In this document: in pieces, positions 10,471-20,521 of the stretch
How positions within the stretch are numbered: the stretch's first letter is position 1
How the letters are laid out: each line of letters opens with the position of its first letter
NCBI RefSeq assembly: GCF_003318295.1
Contig: NZ_QOCW01000032.1
Span: 1 to 54,808 of the forward strand
Reading direction: 5' to 3'
Origin: Bacillus taeanensis
Lineage (GTDB): Bacteria > Bacillota > Bacilli > Bacillales > UBA6769
DNA: 54,808 nucleotides
Program-made: the position numbers and the translations under genes
Notes under the pieces: generated by a model
Database searches by the model: none
Told to the model about the DNA's origin: nothing
The model's input: only the letters and a program-made list of their open reading frames with translations

Positions 10471-11238
10471 ATGCTATTTGATACACATACACATCTAAAT
10501 GCAGAACAATTCATCGAAGATCGAGCGGCGGTGATTCAACGAGCTAGAGAAGCTGGTGTCTCACAAATGGTTGTTGTAGGCTTTGATGAAGTGACAATTA
10601 ACGGTGCGATGGAGCTTGCTGAAGCTTATGATTTCATTTATGCGTCAGTTGGATGGCATCCTGTTGATGCAGTGGATATGACAGCGGAACATTTAGCTTG
10701 GCTTGAAAAGTTAAGCAGTCATCCAAAAGTTGTAGCACTTGGTGAAATGGGTCTTGATTACCATTGGGATAAGTCACCAAAAGAAGTGCAGCAAGAAGTA
10801 TTTCGCAAACAAATTCAACTGGCTAAGAAAGTAAACTTACCTATCATTATTCATAATCGCGAAGCAACACAAGATGTGATTGATATTTTAAGAGAAGAGG
10901 GAGCAGAGGCTGTAGGGGGAATTATGCACTGTTACAGCGGAAGCTTAGAAGTTGCCAAGGCTTGTGTAGATATGAATTTTTACATATCGTTTGGCGGACC
11001 TGTTACCTTTAAAAATGCGAAAAAGCCAAAAGAAGTCGCAGCAGATTTACCAATTGATCGTCTGCTTATTGAGACAGACTGCCCATTTTTAGCGCCACAT
11101 CCATACCGTGGAAAGCGAAATGAACCAGCATATGTGAGGCTTGTGGCCGAACAGATTGCTGAGTTAAAAGGAATTTCTTATGAAGAGCTGGCTGAAAAAA
11201 CGTCCGAAAATGCTAAAAAACTATTCAAACTAAATTAG
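10471..11238 (+). CDS. TatD family metal-dependent deoxyribonuclease (YabD)
   Basis: TIM-barrel hydrolase of the TatD family, 255 aa. The metal ligands are visible as FDTHTHL (D4, H6, H8), EMGLDYH, IIHNR, and TDCPFLAPHP near the C terminus. Family members are 3'-5' DNases or D-aminoacyl-tRNA deacylase-like hydrolases; the in-cell role in Bacillus is not settled. ATG at 10471 is preferred because AAGGTGG at 10455-10461 is nine bases upstream; an in-frame GTG at 10459 would lie inside that site. Confidence 0.92.
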   Translation: MLFDTHTHLNAEQFIEDRAAVIQRAREAGVSQMVVVGFDEVTINGAMELAEAYDFIYASVGWHPVDAVDMTAEHLAWLEKLSSHPKVVALGEMGLDYHWDKSPKEVQQEVFRKQIQLAKKVNLPIIIHNREATQDVIDILREEGAEAVGGIMHCYSGSLEVAKACVDMNFYISFGGPVTFKNAKKPKEVAADLPIDRLLIETDCPFLAPHPYRGKRNEPAYVRLVAEQIAELKGISYEELAEKTSENAKKLFKLN

Positions 11239-11382
11239 GTAAATGTTGGGTTTTACTTTGCGTCTAAGCTGTATTCCTTATAAGGTGTAAATCGTTGAAA
11301 GTCCAGGACGATTCACGTCGGGAAGTTTCTCTTTTTAGGTAGTCAATTTTTTCAAAAATTCCTTGTTTGAAAAGTCGAGAGG

Positions 11383-11411
11383 TTGACAAAAGGAAAGTTC
11401 ATGGATATAAT
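11383..11411 (+). promoter_or_regulatory. yabE sigma-A promoter
   Basis: Consensus match: TTGACA (11383-11388), 17-base spacer, TATAAT (11406-11411). The start point would be near 11418, only about 23 bases before the ATG, so there is no room for a riboswitch. The -10 lies within an inverted repeat (11400-11416). Confidence 0.88.
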
Positions 11412-11440
11412 CCATGTTCATTAAGGAGGAGTTTAAACCG

Positions 11441-12631
11441 ATGAATAAAAACATGAAAGTTTTTTCCGGATTCTTAAAGGGGAAAAGGCTGTTCATGTCC
11501 ATCCTTAGTGTTGTGGTGCTGGTTGCTGTAAGTGGTGTGGTCATTTTTGAGATGACGAAAAAACCTATAACCCTTGTTGTAAATGGCGAAGAGAGTCAAA
11601 TTAAATCACATGCTGAGACAGTTGAAGAACTTTTGATGGACAATAATATAACAGCAGCTGTACATGATGAAGTAAACCCTAGTTTAGATACAGCCCTTCA
11701 ATCAGAAATGGAAATTGTCTATAAAGCTGCGAAGTCTCTTGTATTAACAGCAGATAATGAGCAGGAAAAGAAATGGACAACCAAAGAAACGGTTGGCGAA
11801 TTTTTAAAAGCTAATGGCATTGAAGTAAAAGAGCATGATCAAATTAACCCTGCATTAAATACGAAAATTACAGAAAACATGCAGGTAAACTATAAGTCTG
11901 CCTTTGAAGTACCTCTTGCAGTGGGGAACGAAAAAGAAAAGGTATGGACAACTTCGACTACGGTCGCTGACCTTTTAAAACAACATGATGTAACATTAAA
12001 CGAACTTGATCGCGTAGAGCCGGGATTAGCGGAAGAAGTTACACGAGAAACAAATATAAATGTGATTCGGGTCGAAAAGGTCACCGATGTAGTGGAAGAA
12101 GAAGTGGATTATGCAACAGTTACGAAAAAGGATTCATCATTAACAAAAGGAAAACAAAAAGTAGTTGAAGCGGGAGAAAAAGGCCGGATTGAAAAGAAAT
12201 ACGAAGTGGTATTAGAAAACGGTAAAGAAGTATCTCGAAAACTGCTGGAAGAAACAACAGTAAAAGAAAGTTCTGATAGAATTGTTGCTGTAGGTACAAA
12301 GCCTGTTCAAACCGTCTCACGTGGAAATAGCGGTACTGTTAAAAATGAATTTTATGTCACAAGTACAGCTTATACAGCATCCTGTGCAGGCTGTTCAGGA
12401 GTAACAGCAACAGGTGTGAATTTAAAAGCAAACCCTGGGGCAAAAGTTATAGCCGTTGATCCTAGCGTGATTCCGCTTGGAACGAAAGTCTATGTTGAGG
12501 GCTATGGCTATGCGATTGCTGCAGATACAGGCGGTGCAATTAAAGGAAACAAAATTGATGTCTTTTTTGCAAGCAAATCCCAAGCGTATGCATGGGGACG
12601 TAAAGCAGTCCGTATTAAAATTTTACAATAA
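11441..12631 (+). CDS. yabE: YabE, G5 and 3D domain cell-wall protein
   Basis: Exported cell-wall-active protein related to resuscitation-promoting factor and the Sps/YocH hydrolases. After a short basic N terminus there is one membrane/signal segment (about residues 20-40), three DUF348 repeats (each ending in a TVxELL/DLL-type helix, about 45-220), a G5 domain (about 225-295), and a C-terminal 3D domain with the three conserved aspartates (VDP, AADTGG, IDVFF). The 3D domain is a double-psi barrel like lytic transglycosylase MltA, so peptidoglycan cleavage is likely. Length 396 aa versus about 437 in B. subtilis. ATG 11441 has AAGGAGGA ten bases upstream. Confidence 0.92.
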   Translation: MNKNMKVFSGFLKGKRLFMSILSVVVLVAVSGVVIFEMTKKPITLVVNGEESQIKSHAETVEELLMDNNITAAVHDEVNPSLDTALQSEMEIVYKAAKSLVLTADNEQEKKWTTKETVGEFLKANGIEVKEHDQINPALNTKITENMQVNYKSAFEVPLAVGNEKEKVWTTSTTVADLLKQHDVTLNELDRVEPGLAEEVTRETNINVIRVEKVTDVVEEEVDYATVTKKDSSLTKGKQKVVEAGEKGRIEKKYEVVLENGKEVSRKLLEETTVKESSDRIVAVGTKPVQTVSRGNSGTVKNEFYVTSTAYTASCAGCSGVTATGVNLKANPGAKVIAVDPSVIPLGTKVYVEGYGYAIAADTGGAIKGNKIDVFFASKSQAYAWGRKAVRIKILQ

Positions 12632-12639
12632 AAGTAATG

Positions 12640-12669
12640 AACAGAGGGTGCTGATCCCTCTGTTTTTTA
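12640..12669 (+). terminator. yabE terminator
   Basis: AACAGAGGG (12640-12648) pairs exactly with CCCTCTGTT (12656-12664), followed by six T residues. Confidence 0.92.
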
Positions 12670-12755
12670 ATTTTTTAGCGCTAGTAAATAAGGGTGTTGT
12701 TTTCTATGTTTAAGACGATTTATACTTAGAAAAGGTTTCAAAATTGGAGGAAAAC

Positions 12756-14185
<1,430 letters not shown>

Positions 14186-14266
14186 TAATCATGTTTTGCC
14201 TTTCTGCACATATCATTTTAATAAGACGTAAGCCTCAATGAAAAAGCTGTGCAGGGAGGCATTAAA

Positions 14267-15154
14267 ATGACGATACGGGTAGGCGATATTGTTGCAAGAA
14301 AATCTTACAAATGCGATTTACTATTTCGAGTTCAAAAAATATCTGAAGAAAAACAGATCGTGGAATTAATTGGGGAGGAAATGCGTCTTATTGCAGATGC
14401 TCCTCTTAATGATTTAATCATTGTTTCTGCGCCTGAAAGACAGAAGCTAAGGCAGGAATTAAAAGAAAAAGAAGATCGTTCTTACCGCCTTTTTCGCCAA
14501 GATTACCAGCTGCTTAGGCGCAAAAGGGAATATACAGCTACAAATGGTTATCAAACGAAAAAAAGTTATTTTGAACTTCCTGGTAAAGTACTGCATATTG
14601 ATGGAGATGCTCTTTATTTAAATAAATGTTTGGAGTTGTATAAAAAATTATCGGTACCTGTATTTGGTGTACATATGAATGAAGTGGACATGCCGCAGAA
14701 GGTTCCGCCTTTAATAGACAAGGTTCGTCCTGAAGTGCTCGTCCTTACAGGTCACGATGCTTATTTGAAAAATAAAGGAAAGAAAAATGATCTGCAGGCA
14801 TACCGGCATTCCAAACACTTTGTTCGTACAGTAAAAGAGGTGCGCTCAAAAATTGGAAATCTTGATCATCTTGTGATTTTTGCAGGAGCCTGTCAATCTC
14901 ACTTTGAGTCGCTTATAAAGGCAGGAGCAAACTTTGCAAGCTCACCTTCAAGGGTAAATATCCATGCGCTTGATCCGGTTTATATTGTGTCAAAAATTTG
15001 CTTAGCTTCATTTATGGATCGTGTTAATGTCATTGAAGTGCTGCGCAATACATTAACAGGAGAAGAAGGTCTTGGTGGTGTTGAAACAAGAGGTTTATTA
15101 AGAACAGGGATGCCGATTCAAGAAGATGAAGAAACCTTAAACGACCAAACATAA
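14267..15154 (+). CDS. yabG: sporulation-specific protease YabG
   Basis: Protease of peptidase family U57 that trims spore-coat proteins during late coat assembly; sigma-K dependent in B. subtilis. 295 aa, close to the family length. Features seen: an N-terminal SH3-like basic segment (IRVGDIVARKS), the conserved VLHIDGDALYLNKCL block, VLTGHDAYLKNKG, and FAGACQSHFESLIKAGANFASSP-like block carrying a conserved Cys and His (quoted here in part). ATG at 14267 has AGGGAGG seven bases upstream. A CATANNNT-type -10 near 14208-14216 could be a sigma-K site but is weak. Confidence 0.93.
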   Translation: MTIRVGDIVARKSYKCDLLFRVQKISEEKQIVELIGEEMRLIADAPLNDLIIVSAPERQKLRQELKEKEDRSYRLFRQDYQLLRRKREYTATNGYQTKKSYFELPGKVLHIDGDALYLNKCLELYKKLSVPVFGVHMNEVDMPQKVPPLIDKVRPEVLVLTGHDAYLKNKGKKNDLQAYRHSKHFVRTVKEVRSKIGNLDHLVIFAGACQSHFESLIKAGANFASSPSRVNIHALDPVYIVSKICLASFMDRVNVIEVLRNTLTGEEGLGGVETRGLLRTGMPIQEDEETLNDQT

Positions 15155-15180
15155 TCTTGTTTGGTCGTTTAAGGTTTTTT
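15132..15180 (+). terminator. yabG terminator overlapping the stop codon
   Basis: A perfect 19-bp stem (15132-15150 with 15159-15177) has its left arm within the last yabG codons; the TAA is in the loop. Six T residues follow. Confidence 0.93.
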
Positions 15181-15307
15181 AATCGCACTATGAAATAGGA
15201 TTCACTAATATAGAACATTCACATGTATCATTTGTTAGTCACTCATACATAATTTTAAAAATTAGGAAGATACTAAGGAAAGTATAATATGGAAAGCGAA
15301 AAAATGG

Positions 15308-15337
15308 TTGACATTAAACTTGTTTAATTGTTATAAT
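15308..15337 (+). promoter_or_regulatory. veg upstream sigma-A promoter (P1)
   Basis: TTGACA (15308-15313), 18 bases, TATAAT (15332-15337). The upstream copy of a tandem pair. Confidence 0.85.
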
Positions 15338-15348
15338 TTAAATTTTAT

Positions 15349-15378
15349 TTGACAAAATTCAACAAAAAATGTTATAAT
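15349..15378 (+). promoter_or_regulatory. veg downstream sigma-A promoter (P2)
   Basis: TTGACA (15349-15354), 18 bases, TATAAT (15373-15378). Same hexamers, same spacing and same TTTAAA flank as P1, 41 bases downstream, suggesting duplication. Confidence 0.88.
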
Positions 15379-15406
15379 TTAAACTAAGTGAGGTGGGTGT
15401 TCCAAA

Positions 15407-15673
15407 ATGGGTAAAACAATTGTCGAAATTAAGAAAACTTTAGAAGAATGTGTGGGTCAGCGTCTAACATTAAAAGCAAATGGTGGACGACGAAAAACCA
15501 TTGAACGTTCCGGCGTGCTTGAGGAAACGTATCCATCAGTATTTATTGTGAAATTAGATCAAGAATCAAACTCTTTTGAGCGTGTTTCTTATAGTTATAC
15601 AGATGTATTAACAGAGACAGTAGAACTAACATTTGGTGAAAGCCATGGACATCTTGCGGTAAACGGGCAGTAG
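15407..15673 (+). CDS. veg: Veg protein
   Basis: Small abundant Firmicutes protein, 88 aa. In B. subtilis Veg stimulates biofilm matrix gene expression by working against the repressor SinR, and the gene has one of the strongest vegetative promoters known. The N-terminal [27 protein letters not shown] block is highly conserved (quoted in pieces: the [15 protein letters not shown] part is diagnostic). It is preceded here by two consensus promoters in tandem and a GTGAGGTGGG ribosome site. Confidence 0.94.
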   Translation: MGKTIVEIKKTLEECVGQRLTLKANGGRRKTIERSGVLEETYPSVFIVKLDQESNSFERVSYSYTDVLTETVELTFGESHGHLAVNGQ

Positions 15674-15694
15674 ACATCGTCTAACTGCTTTTTT
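15667..15694 (+). terminator. veg terminator
   Basis: GCAGTAGAC pairs with GTCTAACTGC (one bulged base), followed by TTTTTT; it starts at the veg stop codon. Confidence 0.88.
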
Positions 15695-15741
15695 ATGTTG
15701 TTTTATTAGATAATTTTTCAATTTTAGGATACATACAACTC

Positions 15742-15770
15742 TTATAGTTTTCTGCACCTTTCAAATACTA
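15742..15770 (+). promoter_or_regulatory. candidate sigma-G promoter of sspF
   Basis: TTATA (15742-15746), 17 bases, AATACTA (15764-15770), each one mismatch from the sigma-G consensus (GNATR and CATNNTA). Forespore expression fits the gene. Confidence 0.4.
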
Positions 15771-15800
15771 AATGTACAGAGGATGAAAGGGGAAGATAGT

Positions 15801-15977
15801 GTGGCAAGGAGACGAGGCATCATGTCTGATCGCTTAAAAGAAGAAATTGCGAAAGAACTTGGCTTCTATAATGTTGTAGAAAAAGAAGGCTGGGGCGGAA
15901 TTCGCGCAAAAGATGCAGGCAATATCGTAAAACGTGCGGTAGAAATTGCTCAAACAAAGCTCACTAATAATAACTAA
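15801..15977 (+). CDS. sspF: small acid-soluble spore protein SspF
   Basis: Alpha/beta-type small acid-soluble spore protein that coats forespore DNA and gives UV and heat resistance. It has the family core: [19 protein letters not shown], then [21 protein letters not shown], including the germination-protease-like cleavage region around [11 protein letters not shown] at 15801 (ARRRG start) is preferred: AAAGGGGA at 15786-15793 is seven bases upstream and gives 58 aa, near the 61 aa of B. subtilis SspF. An ATG at 15783 precedes that site and is unlikely. Confidence 0.93.
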   Translation: MARRRGIMSDRLKEEIAKELGFYNVVEKEGWGGIRAKDAGNIVKRAVEIAQTKLTNNN

Positions 15978-15987
15978 ATCCCTCTGT

Positions 15988-16020
15988 AAAACCGAAGTCC
16001 AGGACTTCGGTTTTTCTTTT
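15988..16020 (+). terminator. sspF terminator
   Basis: ACCGAAGTCC and GGACTTCGGT are exact complements around position 16001, followed by TTTTTCTTTT. Confidence 0.92.
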
Positions 16021-16140
16021 TATTCAGTGCTTTGAGACAATAATCTATACTTTTATATAGCGTTTTATTTAAATAAAATAAAAAGAGAAGGTGAGCTGAA
16101 AGAACTTGGCTTTTACCGAGTTTTCTTTATGAAAGCGGTA

Positions 16141-16149
16141 TGTTACAAT
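16141..16149 (+). promoter_or_regulatory. extended -10 promoter of ispE
   Basis: TG, one base, then TACAAT (16144-16149). The -35 region (around 16121) is poor, as often with extended -10 promoters. It lies 35 bases before the ispE start. Confidence 0.45.
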
Positions 16150-16184
16150 AAAGTGCGGAATGTAGAAGGTAGAAGGTGATTTGG

Positions 16185-17048
16185 TTGAAAATATCAGTAA
16201 AAGCTCCAGCTAAAATTAATTTGTCACTAGATGTTTTACATAAGCGTGAAGATAACTATCATGAAGTGAAAATGGTAATGACGACAGTTGATTTAGCGGA
16301 TCGCATTAATTTAACACTGCGTAATGATAACGTGATAAAAATTGATTCAACAAGCGGATTTATTCCAAATGACCGCCGCAATTTAGCGTATCAAGCCGCA
16401 GAATTACTGCAGGAACGTTTTCATATTAAAAAAGGTGTTTCAATTCATATAGAAAAAAACATCCCTGTAGCCGCTGGTTTAGCAGGTGGAAGCAGTGATG
16501 CAGCTGCCACATTAAAAGGATTAAACCAGTTATGGGGATTAGGACTGTCATTTGATGAACTAGCAGCATTAGGTGCTGAGATTGGATCTGATGTTTCCTT
16601 TTGTGTATATGGAGGGACAGCGCTTGCAACAGGACGTGGCGAAATTATTAAGCACATTCCTTCACCGCCTTCTTGTTGGATTATTCTTGCGAAACCATCT
16701 ACTGGTGTATCGACGGCTGAAGTATATCGCCGTTTAAAATTAGAAGATATCGTTCATCCTAATGTTGAAAAGATGGTTGAAGCGATGCATACAAAAGATT
16801 ATAAGTTGATGTGCAGTGAACTTGGCAATGTATTAGAAAATGTGACGCTTTCTTTATATCCTGAAGTAGAGCAAATTAAAAGACAAATGGAGCAGTTGGG
16901 GGCAGATGGCGTCCTTATGAGTGGAAGCGGACCAACTGTTTTTGGAATTACGAAATATGAAACGCGTATGAGAAGAATTTATAACGGATTAAGGGGTTTT
17001 TGTAATCAAGTCTACACTGTTCGTTTATTAGGAGAGAGTGAGGGTTGA
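16185..17048 (+). CDS. ispE: 4-(cytidine 5'-diphospho)-2-C-methyl-D-erythritol kinase
   Basis: Fourth step of the MEP isoprenoid pathway: ATP-dependent phosphorylation of CDP-ME. GHMP kinase: the lysine-rich [13 protein letters not shown] start, ATP loop [17 protein letters not shown] (about 92-108), and C-terminal [14 protein letters not shown] at 16185 gives 287 aa and has AGAAGGTGA six bases upstream; a GTG at 16176 is in frame but lies in that site. Followed by purR after 60 bases, the B. subtilis order. Confidence 0.94.
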   Translation: MKISVKAPAKINLSLDVLHKREDNYHEVKMVMTTVDLADRINLTLRNDNVIKIDSTSGFIPNDRRNLAYQAAELLQERFHIKKGVSIHIEKNIPVAAGLAGGSSDAAATLKGLNQLWGLGLSFDELAALGAEIGSDVSFCVYGGTALATGRGEIIKHIPSPPSCWIILAKPSTGVSTAEVYRRLKLEDIVHPNVEKMVEAMHTKDYKLMCSELGNVLENVTLSLYPEVEQIKRQMEQLGADGVLMSGSGPTVFGITKYETRMRRIYNGLRGFCNQVYTVRLLGESEG

Positions 17049-17050
17049 TT

Positions 17051-17095
17051 AAATCCGTATGAAAATGATATATTATCTATATAATATTCGGATTT
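17051..17095. promoter_or_regulatory. candidate convergent PurBoxes and promoter of purR
   Basis: On the minus strand 17095-17083 reads AAATCCGAATATT, one mismatch from the PurBox AWWWCCGAACWWT. A weaker + strand copy begins at 17051 (AAATCCG, then divergent). The two face each other around a TATAAT (17080-17085). PurR autoregulation is known in B. subtilis. The gap between boxes is a few bases wider than usual, so this is a candidate only. Confidence 0.5.
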
Positions 17096-17108
17096 TGGAG
17101 GTCCTCCT

Positions 17109-17963
17109 ATGAAGTTACGGCGAAGCGGCAGACTTGTTGATATGACACGTTATATGCTGCAGCATCCACATGAACTAGTACCATTAACATTTTTTTCAGA
17201 ACGATATAAATCTGCTAAATCTTCTATTAGTGAAGACTTAGCAATTATTAAAGAACAATTCGAGCATCAGGGTGTTGGTTCAATTCTTACGATTCCTGGG
17301 GCTGCAGGTGGTGTGAAATTCACACCGATGATGAATGAAAATGAAGCAAAAAAACTTTTTGAAGAAATTCAGGAAGTATTCGCTAAGTCAGAACGTTTAT
17401 TACCGGGCGGATATTTATATATGACAGATATATTAGGTGATCCCCGCTTAATGAATCAAATTGGCCGTTTATTTTCATCTATTTTTGCAAAAACAGAAAT
17501 TGATGTTGTTATGACGGTTGCAACAAAAGGGATTCCATTTGCATATGCCATTGCAACACATTTAAATGTTCCAGTGGTTATTGTAAGACGTGACAGCCGT
17601 GTGACAGAAGGATCCACAGTCAGCATTAACTATGTATCAGGTTCTTCTAAACGCCTTCAAACAATGGCACTTTCACGAAGAAGTCTTGATGCTGGTTCAA
17701 ATGTATTAGTTGTGGATGACTTTATGAAAGCTGGCGGTACAATTCATGGAATGATTAGTTTACTTGAAGAATTTCAAGCAAACCTTGCCGGAATTGGTGT
17801 ATTAGTGGAAGCTGAAGGTGTTGAAGAAAGACTTGTTGAAGAATATACTTCAATGATGCGTCTTGAAGTAGATGAAAAAGAGAAAAAAATCAACATTGTA
17901 GAAGGAAATTACCGAAGCTATCCCGAACGACTATTAAGACCAACTGATTATACAATTGAGTAG
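17109..17963 (+). CDS. purR: pur operon repressor PurR
   Basis: Represses purine biosynthesis and transport genes; PRPP, raised when purines are scarce, releases it from PurBox DNA. 284 aa: N-terminal winged helix (about 1-74) and a phosphoribosyltransferase domain with the PRPP-binding motif [13 protein letters not shown] (about 202-214). The fold is that of a PRT enzyme without catalytic role. The ribosome site GGAGGT at 17096-17101 is followed by CCTCC, so the sequence is self-complementary. It is co-transcribed with ridA. Confidence 0.96.
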   Translation: MKLRRSGRLVDMTRYMLQHPHELVPLTFFSERYKSAKSSISEDLAIIKEQFEHQGVGSILTIPGAAGGVKFTPMMNENEAKKLFEEIQEVFAKSERLLPGGYLYMTDILGDPRLMNQIGRLFSSIFAKTEIDVVMTVATKGIPFAYAIATHLNVPVVIVRRDSRVTEGSTVSINYVSGSSKRLQTMALSRRSLDAGSNVLVVDDFMKAGGTIHGMISLLEEFQANLAGIGVLVEAEGVEERLVEEYTSMMRLEVDEKEKKINIVEGNYRSYPERLLRPTDYTIE

Positions 17964-17982
17964 TAAGGAGAGGATTACAAAC

Positions 17983-18357
17983 ATGAAAGCAGTTCATACA
18001 AATAAAGCACCACAAGCAATTGGTCCATATTCTCAAGGTATTATCGTAAACAATCTGTTTTACAGTTCTGGACAAATTCCATTAACAGCAGAAGGCGATC
18101 TTATTGAAGGTGATGTTGTTGAACAAACACATCAAGTATTCAAAAACATTCAAGCTGTATTAGAAGAAGCTGGTGCATCGCTTGATACGGTCGTTAAAAC
18201 GACTGTATTTATTAAAGATATGAATGATTTTCCAGTTATTAACGAAGTGTACAGTTCATACTTCGCTGAACATAAACCTGCAAGATCATGTGTAGAAGTA
18301 GCAAGACTACCAAAAGACGTAAAAATCGAAATGGAAGTTATTGCTCTTGTAAAATAA
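17983..18357 (+). CDS. ridA: 2-iminobutanoate/2-iminopropanoate deaminase RidA (YabJ)
   Basis: Trimeric RidA/YjgF family enzyme that hydrolyses reactive enamine and imine intermediates released by PLP enzymes. 124 aa. Signature features: AIGPYSQGI near residue 16, the SGQIPL strand, and the catalytic Arg in [23 protein letters not shown] (about 104; quoted core [10 protein letters not shown]). ATG at 17983 has AAGGAGAGG upstream; the gene follows purR by 20 bases, as in B. subtilis where yabJ is needed for full PurR effect. Confidence 0.94.
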   Translation: MKAVHTNKAPQAIGPYSQGIIVNNLFYSSGQIPLTAEGDLIEGDVVEQTHQVFKNIQAVLEEAGASLDTVVKTTVFIKDMNDFPVINEVYSSYFAEHKPARSCVEVARLPKDVKIEMEVIALVK

Positions 18358-18392
18358 GAAGCTGACTCAATTGAGTCAGCTTCTTATTTTTT
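18355..18392 (+). terminator. ridA terminator
   Basis: A perfect palindrome of 32 bases (18355-18386) including the stop codon, followed by TTTTTT. Confidence 0.93.
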
Positions 18393-18468
18393 AGGTGAAG
18401 TTTCTGTCATTATTTGTAATATAAACGTTGAAAATTTAAAATTATTTTAATTATTTTTCTAATTTTAG

Positions 18469-18494
18469 AAGGGATTTTTTAGAAGGTGTTGAAT
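18469..18494 (+). promoter_or_regulatory. candidate sigma-H promoter of spoVG with AT-rich upstream box
   Basis: AAGGGATTT (18469-18477) matches RNAGGAWWW in 8 of 9 positions and GTTGAAT (18488-18494) matches RNNGAAT; the spacing of 10 is one short of the usual 11-12. The 50 bases upstream are nearly all A/T, like the AbrB-binding box of B. subtilis spoVG. Confidence 0.6.
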
Positions 18495-18540
18495 AGAACT
18501 AGTATACTCTTATATCTGGAAAAAGGTGGGGTTAAGGAAA

Positions 18541-18831
18541 ATGGAAGTAACTGACGTAAGATTACGCCGTGTGAATACGGAAGGGCGAATGCGTGCAATT
18601 GCATCAATTACCATTGACCATGAATTTGTTGTTCATGATATCCGTGTAATTGATGGCAATAATGGTTTATTTGTAGCTATGCCAAGCAAGCGTACACCAG
18701 ATGGTGAGTTCCGCGATATTGCACATCCTATTAATTCGAATACAAGAGATAAAATCCAAACAGCTGTATTATCAGAGTACGAGCGTGTAGGGGCAATGGA
18801 AAATGCATTAGAAGAAGCAGGTGCTTCCTAA
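18541..18831 (+). CDS. spoVG: septation and RNA-binding regulator SpoVG
   Basis: Small regulator, 96 aa, that in Bacillus affects asymmetric septation and sporulation and in other Firmicutes binds RNA and DNA. Start [16 protein letters not shown] and the block [18 protein letters not shown] are diagnostic. ATG at 18541 is chosen because it matches the family N terminus; AAGGTGG at 18522-18528 is rather far and TAAGGA is close, so the ribosome site is not ideal. In B. subtilis it is the classical sigma-H/AbrB-controlled gene. Confidence 0.95.
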   Translation: MEVTDVRLRRVNTEGRMRAIASITIDHEFVVHDIRVIDGNNGLFVAMPSKRTPDGEFRDIAHPINSNTRDKIQTAVLSEYERVGAMENALEEAGAS

Positions 18832-18845
18832 TAAGATTTACAACC

Positions 18846-18878
18846 AGAACCTAATGAAGAATGTTAGGTTCTTTTTTA
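18846..18878 (+). terminator. spoVG terminator
   Basis: AGAACCTAA (18846-18854) pairs with TTAGGTTCT (18864-18872), followed by TTTTTT. Confidence 0.92.
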
Positions 18879-19051
18879 TGTTTAATAGAAGTGAGAGCTT
18901 TTATGATAGAGCATTTACATAGATTTACTTAAACAAAATCATCGAATGTCTATCAATTAAGTGAAAGTTATGGACGTACTAATTGTAATCGTTTTAAATG
19001 ATAATGAAAAAGCTGTAAATGTTTTAAATTGAGTATAATTCGTGACATTTC

Positions 19052-19080
19052 TTGAAATAAAGCCGTTTTTAAGATAATAT
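19052..19080 (+). promoter_or_regulatory. candidate sigma-A promoter of glmU-prs
   Basis: TTGAAA (19052-19057), 17 bases, TAATAT (19075-19080), 44 bases before the glmU ATG. The rest of the spacer after the spoVG terminator shows nothing clear. Confidence 0.5.
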
Positions 19081-19123
19081 TCATAGTGGAAAAAATGTAA
19101 TCCTTGGAGGTTAAAATAAACAT

Positions 19124-20503
19124 ATGGCAAATCGGTATGCGGTAATTTTGGCAGCTGGTCAGGGAACTCGTATGAAGTCTAAGTTATATAAAGTTCTTCA
19201 TCCAGTATGTGGAAAATCGATGGTTCAACATGTCGTGGATCAAGTGAATGAGCTCGAACTTGAAAAAATTATTACAATTGTCGGTCATGGCGCGGAGATG
19301 GTTAAGGAAACATTAGGCGAGTCGGTTTCGTATGGTCTGCAGGAAGAACAGCTTGGGACAGCTCATGCAGTCATGCAGGCGAGTGAATATCTTGACGGTA
19401 AAGAAGGAGTAACCATCGTATTATGCGGGGATACACCATTAATTACAGCAGAAACGATGGAAGCGCTGCTTCACTGTCATGAAGAAGAGAAAGCAAAAGC
19501 AACGATTCTGACAGCACATATTGAAAATCCTACAGGATATGGTCGTATTATTCGTAATGCCTCTGGACAAGTAGAGCGCATTGTAGAAGAAAAGGATGCT
19601 AGTCTAGAAGAAAAAGCCGTCAAAGAAATTAATACAGGAACATACTGCTTTGATAATAAAATTCTGTTTGAAGTGTTACAGCAAGTTAATAATAATAATG
19701 CCCAAGGGGAATACTACCTTCCTGATGTGATTGAAATTTTACAAAAACAAGGTAAAGTTGTAGCGGCATATCAAACTCCACTATTTGAAGAAACAATTGG
19801 TGTAAACGATCGTGCAGCATTGTCAAAAGCTGAAGAGATTATGAGAAAGCGTATTAATGAGGAGCATATGCGAAACGGTGTCACACTTATTGATCCTTCG
19901 CAAACTTATATTTCAGCTGACGCAGTGATTGGCCAAGATACTGTTATTTATCCCGGAACATTCCTTCATGGTGAAGTTATAATTGGAGAAGAGTGTGAAA
20001 TTGGACCGCATTCTGAAGTGAAAGAGAGTCGTATTGGAAATAACACAACTATTAAACAATCCGTTGTCCATGAGAGTAAAGTTGGTGATGGAGTAAACAT
20101 CGGACCATTTGCTCATATTCGTCCGCAATCAATTCTTGGAGATGACATTAAGATTGGAAATTTCGTTGAAGTGAAAAAGTCAACAATGGGTAACGGCAGC
20201 AAAGCCTCTCATTTAAGTTATGTTGGTGATGCTGAAATTGGTGAAAATGTAAATTTAGGCTGTGGTTCCATTACCGTTAATTATGATGGAAAAAATAAAT
20301 ATTTAACAAAAGTAGAAGATGGCGCTTTTGTTGGATGTAATGTAAATCTTATTGCTCCTGTTACAGTTGGAAAAGATGCCTTTATTGCAGCTGGTTCAAC
20401 GATTACAGATAATGTGCCAAGTGATGCTCTGTCAATTGCACGCGCTCGTCAAACAACTAAAGAAAAGTACGTTTCAAAACTACAAGATAAGAAAAACTCA
20501 TAA
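19124..20503 (+). CDS. glmU: bifunctional UDP-GlcNAc pyrophosphorylase / glucosamine-1-phosphate acetyltransferase
   Basis: Makes UDP-GlcNAc, the precursor of peptidoglycan and teichoic acids, in two steps. The N-terminal nucleotidyltransferase domain has [19 protein letters not shown] (about 9-27) and the CGDTPLI metal site; after about residue 250 comes a left-handed beta helix of hexapeptide repeats (IGxxTVI type) with the acetyltransferase region [17 protein letters not shown]. 459 aa. Strong GGAGG site, though 13 bases away. Co-transcribed with prs (18-base gap). Confidence 0.97.
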   Translation: MANRYAVILAAGQGTRMKSKLYKVLHPVCGKSMVQHVVDQVNELELEKIITIVGHGAEMVKETLGESVSYGLQEEQLGTAHAVMQASEYLDGKEGVTIVLCGDTPLITAETMEALLHCHEEEKAKATILTAHIENPTGYGRIIRNASGQVERIVEEKDASLEEKAVKEINTGTYCFDNKILFEVLQQVNNNNAQGEYYLPDVIEILQKQGKVVAAYQTPLFEETIGVNDRAALSKAEEIMRKRINEEHMRNGVTLIDPSQTYISADAVIGQDTVIYPGTFLHGEVIIGEECEIGPHSEVKESRIGNNTTIKQSVVHESKVGDGVNIGPFAHIRPQSILGDDIKIGNFVEVKKSTMGNGSKASHLSYVGDAEIGENVNLGCGSITVNYDGKNKYLTKVEDGAFVGCNVNLIAPVTVGKDAFIAAGSTITDNVPSDALSIARARQTTKEKYVSKLQDKKNS

Positions 20504-20521
20504 CGGAGGGAAATTTCCACA

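Noticed and set aside
11239..11380. Cyclic-di-AMP (ydaO-type) riboswitch before yabE
   Set aside because: Such elements occur before wall hydrolase genes in relatives, but a consensus promoter lies only about 30 bases before the start, leaving no room, and the upstream part shows no conserved core that I could identify.
16098..16135. Hairpin with T-rich end upstream of ispE
   Set aside because: GAACTTGG/CCGAGTTTTC pairing is possible, but the sspF terminator already lies upstream and the T tract is interrupted; no transcript to end is evident.
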